Of a stretch of DNA of 64,000 nucleotides, positions 60,276 to 64,000 are shown in pieces. Each line of letters starts with the position of its first letter. Positions within the stretch are counted from its first letter, which is position 1. The DNA comes from Nocardioides albertanoniae (lineage in GTDB: Bacteria > Actinomycetota > Actinomycetes > Propionibacteriales > Nocardioidaceae). The translations under genes were made by a program, and so were the position numbers. A model generated the notes under the pieces. That model ran no database searches and had not been told where the DNA came from. It saw only the letters and a list, made by a program, of their open reading frames with translations. The stretch covers positions 186,001-250,000 of the forward strand of contig NZ_VFOV01000001.1 in the NCBI RefSeq assembly GCF_006716315.1. Reading direction: 5' to 3'.

Positions 60276-61724
60276 TCAGCCGCCGTCGACCCCCTCGGCG
60301 ATCCGGTTGCCGAGGTCCTGGTCGATGTTGCGCCAGTAGTCGAGTGCACGGGCCAGCACCTCGGGCGAGACGCCGTCGGAGAGGTGACCGACCACGTTGG
60401 AGACGAGCCGGTCGCGGGCCGCGTCGTCCAGCACCTCGCGTACGAGCGTGCCGGCCTGACCCCAGTCGTCGTCATCTGCGCGCAGCGTGTAGGCCGCACG
60501 CACCATCTCGCCGTCGCTGGCCCACACCGCGGTCTCGGGGTAGCGCTCCGGGTCGGCCTGCGGCCCGCCGTAGGAGTTGGGGGCGTAGACCGGGTCGGAG
60601 ACGTTCTGCATACGCATCGCCCCGTCCTTGGAGTAGCTGTGCACCGGCGCCTTCGGCTGGTTGACCGGGATCTGCTGGTAGTTGGTGCCGAGCCGCGAGC
60701 GGTGGGCGTCGGCGTAGGAGAAACCGCGGGCCAGCAGCATCTTGTCGGGGCTCAGGCCGGTGCCGGGCACGAGGTTGTTGGGCTGGAACGCGGCCTGCTC
60801 CATCTCGGCGTGATAGTCGGTGACGTTGCGGTTGAGCGTCATCTTGCCGACCTCGACGAGGGGATAGTCGCTGTGCGGCCACACCTTCGTGAGGTCGAAC
60901 GGGTTGAACCGATAGGTGGCGGCGTCGTCGTACGGCATGATCTGCATGTGGAGCGTCCACGACGGGTGGTCGCCGGCCTCGATCGAGTCGAAGAGGTCGC
61001 GCTGGTGGTAGTCGCCGTCGGCTCCGGCCAGGTGATCGGCCTCGTCCTGGGTGAGGAACTCGATGCCCTGGTCGGTCTTGAAGTGATATTTCACCCAGAA
61101 CCGCTCGCCCGACGCGTTGACCCACATGTAGGTGTGGCTGGAGTAGCCGTTCATGTGGCGCCAGCTCTTCGGGATGCCGCGGTCGCCCATCAGCCAGGTC
61201 ACCTGGTGGGCCGACTCGGGGGAGAGGCTCCAGAAGTCCCACTGCATGTCGTGGTCGCGCAGGTTGTTGGCGGCGCGCCGCTTCTGCGAGCGGATGAAGT
61301 GCTGGAACTTCATCGGGTCGCGGATGAAGAAGACCGGAGTGTTGTTGCCGACCAGGTCGAAGTTGCCCTCGCTGGTGTAGAACTTCAGCGCGAAGCCGCG
61401 CGGGTCGCGCCACGTGTCGGGGCTGCCTCGTTCGCCCGCCACCGTGGAGAAGCGGGCCAGCAGGTCGGTCTTGGCGCCGGGCTGGAAGACGGCGGCCTTG
61501 GTGTAGGCGCTGACGTCTCCGGTCACCTCGAACGTGCCGAACGCGCCGCCGCCCTTGGCGTGCGGCTGACGCTCGGGGATCCGCTCCCGGTTGAACTGGG
61601 CCATCTGCTCGATCAGGTAGTGATCCTGAAGCAGGATCGGCCCGTCGGGGCCGACGGTGAGCGAGTGCTCGTCGCTGGAGACCGGGATCCCCGCGTCGGT
61701 GGTCGTGGGCTTCTGGTCGGTCAT
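60276..61724 (-). CDS. katA: Heme catalase
   Basis: 482 residues, small-subunit monofunctional catalase. Catalytic His in [12 protein letters not shown], Asn in [15 protein letters not shown], and the heme Tyr in [15 protein letters not shown]. It breaks hydrogen peroxide to water and oxygen. The 218-bp divergent region to the serine hydrolase (61725-61942) contains no gene and should hold both promoters; no regulator gene is adjacent. Confidence 0.96.
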   Translation of the reverse strand: MTDQKPTTTDAGIPVSSDEHSLTVGPDGPILLQDHYLIEQMAQFNRERIPERQPHAKGGGAFGTFEVTGDVSAYTKAAVFQPGAKTDLLARFSTVAGERGSPDTWRDPRGFALKFYTSEGNFDLVGNNTPVFFIRDPMKFQHFIRSQKRRAANNLRDHDMQWDFWSLSPESAHQVTWLMGDRGIPKSWRHMNGYSSHTYMWVNASGERFWVKYHFKTDQGIEFLTQDEADHLAGADGDYHQRDLFDSIEAGDHPSWTLHMQIMPYDDAATYRFNPFDLTKVWPHSDYPLVEVGKMTLNRNVTDYHAEMEQAAFQPNNLVPGTGLSPDKMLLARGFSYADAHRSRLGTNYQQIPVNQPKAPVHSYSKDGAMRMQNVSDPVYAPNSYGGPQADPERYPETAVWASDGEMVRAAYTLRADDDDWGQAGTLVREVLDDAARDRLVSNVVGHLSDGVSPEVLARALDYWRNIDQDLGNRIAEGVDGG

Positions 61725-61942
61725 CGTGGTGCTCCCCCATTGCCGTGGTGATGGACTTCGGGTGCGTCTCCTCCGGCGCCCGATTCACGTTGCTCTCCTG
61801 CTCAGCGACTGTCAAGGGACCTTCGTGGCCCGCCGCCCCGCCTGCGAATCTCGACTTCTGAGGGCCGCTGCCCGCTAGCATCACGCACACGCTGAGTAAT
61901 CTCAGTCACACATTAAGCCCCTTCTCGAGGAGATGTTCGTCG

Positions 61943-63292
61943 ATGCGGAGACTCGTTGCGTGGATCCTGGCGGCAGGGGTCGTGGGGGCTCTGCTGTCGA
62001 TCGTTCCGGCGGGCTCCGCGACGGCAGCCGTCGCGCAGAAGCGGTGCGACCTGCCGTCGGCGTCGGACAGCTTCGCCACGTCGACGCCCGCTCAGCAGAG
62101 CCTCGACGCCCAGCAGGTCAGCCGCGCGGTCGACCTGCTCAGCACCCGGCTGCGTCTCTCGGTCAAGGTCTTCCGCAACAACTGCCTCGTCGCCAAGAGC
62201 CGCCTCGACGACGCCGGATCGTCGGTGCACAACAACGTATGGAGCGTGACCAAGTCAGTCACCTCGCTGCTGACCGGCATCGCGGTGGGCGACGGAAAGC
62301 TTCACCTCGACGACCCGATCGGACGCCACCTGCCCAAGGGTCCGGGCTGGGGAGACGCCGCGCACCGAGCGATCACGGTCCGTCAGCTCCTCACCCAGAC
62401 CAGCGGCACCCGGCAGGCGATCCTCGCCGAGGCGGCGAGCACCGCCGTCGACCCGAACCTCGCCCGCGAGGCGCTCGCCCAGCCGTTCGTCCACAAGCCC
62501 GGCACCAAGTTCCAGTACTCCCAGCTCGGCCCGGCCCTCCTGGCGTACGTCGTCCAGCGAGCCGTCGGGAAGGACCTGGTCGCGTTCGCCCAGGAGCGCC
62601 TGTTCGGTCCGATCGGCATCGAGTCCGGCAGCTACTTCTGGCTGCGTGACCGCTCCGGCCTCGCCTACGGCTACAACGGCCTGTTCCTCAAGCCGGCTCA
62701 GCTGGCGCGGCTGGGGCTCCTGATGAGCAACGACGGCCGGTGGCAGGGCACGCAGGTCGTCCCGGCCTCGTACGTCTCCGCCGTCGGCCGCCCGACGCCC
62801 ACCAACGGCTGCTACGGCCTCCTGTTCTGGAGCAACCGTGCGAAGCCGTGCACCGGCGCTGACATCCCGGGCGCGCAGACTCTCGACCGGCGGGCGATTC
62901 CCTCGGCGCCCGCCGACGCCTACGAGATGAACGGCACCGGTGGCCAGCTCGTGGTGATGATCCCGAGCCTCGACATGACCGTCGTGACCACCGGCTACTT
63001 CGGCAGCCTCGCGCTGGACCCGCCGGTCCTGCTCGGTGCGTCGCCCGACGAGATGCAGTGGACGTTCTTCCGTGAGCTGATGGCCGCCGTCGAGGACGTC
63101 GACGTGGCCGACCCGGGCCCCTACCCCGGCGACCCGATCAGCCTCGACGTCGACCCGAGGAACTATCTCGACCCGGCGGTCCTCACGAGCGACCTGCTGA
63201 CCAACCCGCACTGCAACGTCGTCTTCTGCGACGGCACCATCCCGACGAAGGGGCTCGTGCAGAACCTCCAGGCGCTCCCCGGGCTGCTCTGA
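61943..63292 (+). CDS. Secreted serine hydrolase, class C beta-lactamase fold
   Basis: 449 residues. Signal peptide (RRLVAWILAAGVVGALLSIV, cleavage after ATAA). SxxK nucleophile motif is SVTK in VWSVTKSVTSLLTG; YxN reads YSQ in KFQYSQLG; a Gly-rich NGTGG stands for the third motif. LLTQTSGTRQ is typical of EstB/AmpH-like esterases. Substrate unknown (ester, peptidoglycan peptide or small molecule). GAGGAG lies ten bases before the ATG. Confidence 0.88.
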   Translation: MRRLVAWILAAGVVGALLSIVPAGSATAAVAQKRCDLPSASDSFATSTPAQQSLDAQQVSRAVDLLSTRLRLSVKVFRNNCLVAKSRLDDAGSSVHNNVWSVTKSVTSLLTGIAVGDGKLHLDDPIGRHLPKGPGWGDAAHRAITVRQLLTQTSGTRQAILAEAASTAVDPNLAREALAQPFVHKPGTKFQYSQLGPALLAYVVQRAVGKDLVAFAQERLFGPIGIESGSYFWLRDRSGLAYGYNGLFLKPAQLARLGLLMSNDGRWQGTQVVPASYVSAVGRPTPTNGCYGLLFWSNRAKPCTGADIPGAQTLDRRAIPSAPADAYEMNGTGGQLVVMIPSLDMTVVTTGYFGSLALDPPVLLGASPDEMQWTFFRELMAAVEDVDVADPGPYPGDPISLDVDPRNYLDPAVLTSDLLTNPHCNVVFCDGTIPTKGLVQNLQALPGLL

Positions 63293-63355
63293 GCATCCCG
63301 GAGAGTGCCGGCACGCCGTTGTCACAACCGGCGAGCCGCCGGGGTCTCATGGAGC

Positions 63356-63778
63356 GTGATCTCCAAGATACGCATCGCGGGCCTCGCGATCCTGACCCTG
63401 ACAGGGCTCTACGTGGGCGGCTGGGCCACCTTCGCCCCGCGCTCCTTCTACGACGCCTTCCCGGGCTTCCACCGCATCTGGGTCGGCGTCGACGGCCCGT
63501 TCAACGAGCATCTCGTCCGTGACGTCGGCGGCCTCTACCTCGCGCTCGGCGTCGCCGGCGTGCTGGTGCTCGTCTGGCGCACCTACCCGGTCTCGGCCGT
63601 GGTCGCCGCAGCGTGGGCCACCTTCTCGATCCCGCACTTCTGGTACCACGTGAACCACCTGCACGTGTATGGGACCTTCGACAAGGTCGCCAACGTCGTC
63701 GCTCTCGGCGGCACGCTGCTGATCGCGCTCGCGCTGCTTATCCCGCCCCGTCACCACCGCGACACCGCCGCCCGCTGA
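63356..63778 (+). CDS. Small membrane protein of unknown function
   Basis: 140 residues with four hydrophobic helices (IAGLAILTLTGLYVGGWATF; LYLALGVAGVLVLVW; SAVVAAAWATFSIPHFWYHV; VALGGTLLIALALLI). The HFWYHVNHLH stretch is His-rich. GTG 63356 gives VISKIRIAGLAI; no good ribosome site. It precedes an NAD(P)-binding protein by 25 bases, so both may be cotranscribed. Confidence 0.65.
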   Translation: MISKIRIAGLAILTLTGLYVGGWATFAPRSFYDAFPGFHRIWVGVDGPFNEHLVRDVGGLYLALGVAGVLVLVWRTYPVSAVVAAAWATFSIPHFWYHVNHLHVYGTFDKVANVVALGGTLLIALALLIPPRHHRDTAAR

Positions 63779-63803
63779 CCGAAGTCTCCCCGGAAGGAAC
63801 ACC

Positions 63804-64000
63804 ATGAAGATCGCCGTAGCCGGAGCCACCGGAGCCATCGGCTCGCACGTCGTCACCGAGCTCGAGAAGGCCGGCCACCACGCCGTGCCCCTGGCCCGCT
63901 CGACCGGCGTCGACCTGACCACGGGCGCCGGCCTGGCCGAACGCCTCGAGGGTGTCGACGCCCTCATCGACTGTGTCAGTGTCACCACGCTCAAGGCCAA
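63804..64000 (+). CDS. NAD(P)-binding Rossmann protein, NmrA/atypical SDR type (cut by window edge)
   Basis: First 65 residues only: MKIAVAGATGAIGSHVVTEL shows the GxxGxxG dinucleotide motif at the N-terminus, typical of NmrA-like or nucleoside-diphosphate-sugar epimerase relatives. GGAA lies seven bases before the ATG. The rest is outside the window. Confidence 0.8.
   Translation, partial: MKIAVAGATGAIGSHVVTELEKAGHHAVPLARSTGVDLTTGAGLAERLEGVDALIDCVSVTTLKA

Overview
The window reads as a contiguous stretch of a high-GC actinobacterial chromosome next to the replication origin. The order dnaA (reverse, cut by the left edge), rpmH, rnpA, yidD, yidC, jag, rsmG, parA, parB is the standard origin-proximal block. 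It is followed by trxA/trxB, a pseudokinase, murJ, a DUF6049 protein and the CCA-adding enzyme. The later order ino1/PadR, class A PBP, GT87, racemase-like protein, FemX, rpsF-ssb-rpsR-rplI, dnaB on the same side of the origin is Streptomyces-like. GC content, FemX and gene content suggest Nocardioidaceae or a relative; this is inference, as no rRNA is present.

Layout. 0-11 kb: ribosome, protein insertion and chromosome segregation genes, with three strong and two degenerate parS sites. 11-25 kb: thioredoxin system, murJ cluster, tRNA CCA enzyme, a LicD-like protein, and myo-inositol phosphate synthase with its PadR regulator. 25-32 kb: cell-wall genes (PBP, GT87, PLP-barrel protein, FemX). 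32-46 kb: an accessory block sitting between femX and rpsF. It holds a sigma factor / small protein / cytoplasmic S8 protease / TPR-CHAT protease cassette, a DUF4143 ATPase preceded by 23-bp iterons, an OafA-type acyltransferase, endonuclease IV, and a csoR-copZ-copA copper module. 46-53 kb: rpsF-ssb-rpsR-rplI, small regulatory and secreted proteins, a MATE exporter, and dnaB preceded by a dense group of DnaA-box-like sites. 53-64 kb: a TetR-controlled oxidative operon (acyl-CoA dehydrogenase, AurF-like di-iron protein, hydrolase, Baeyer-Villiger monooxygenase), a fluoride riboswitch with paired crcB genes, catalase, a secreted serine hydrolase, and a partial NAD(P)-binding protein.

Most interesting observations: (i) the sigma / small protein / S8 / TPR-CHAT cassette, which has two proteases without visible export signals, a transcription factor and a candidate target protein, and shows a mosaic in base composition; (ii) an interspersed 112-116 bp palindromic element present three times, once in frame inside the copA coding sequence; (iii) four 13-bp iterons at an exact 23-bp period before the ATPase gene; (iv) DnaA-box-like clusters at both dnaA and dnaB; (v) a CopA ATPase with an extra duplicated His-rich C-terminal region. 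No tRNA, rRNA, CRISPR array, IS element or prophage was recognised.
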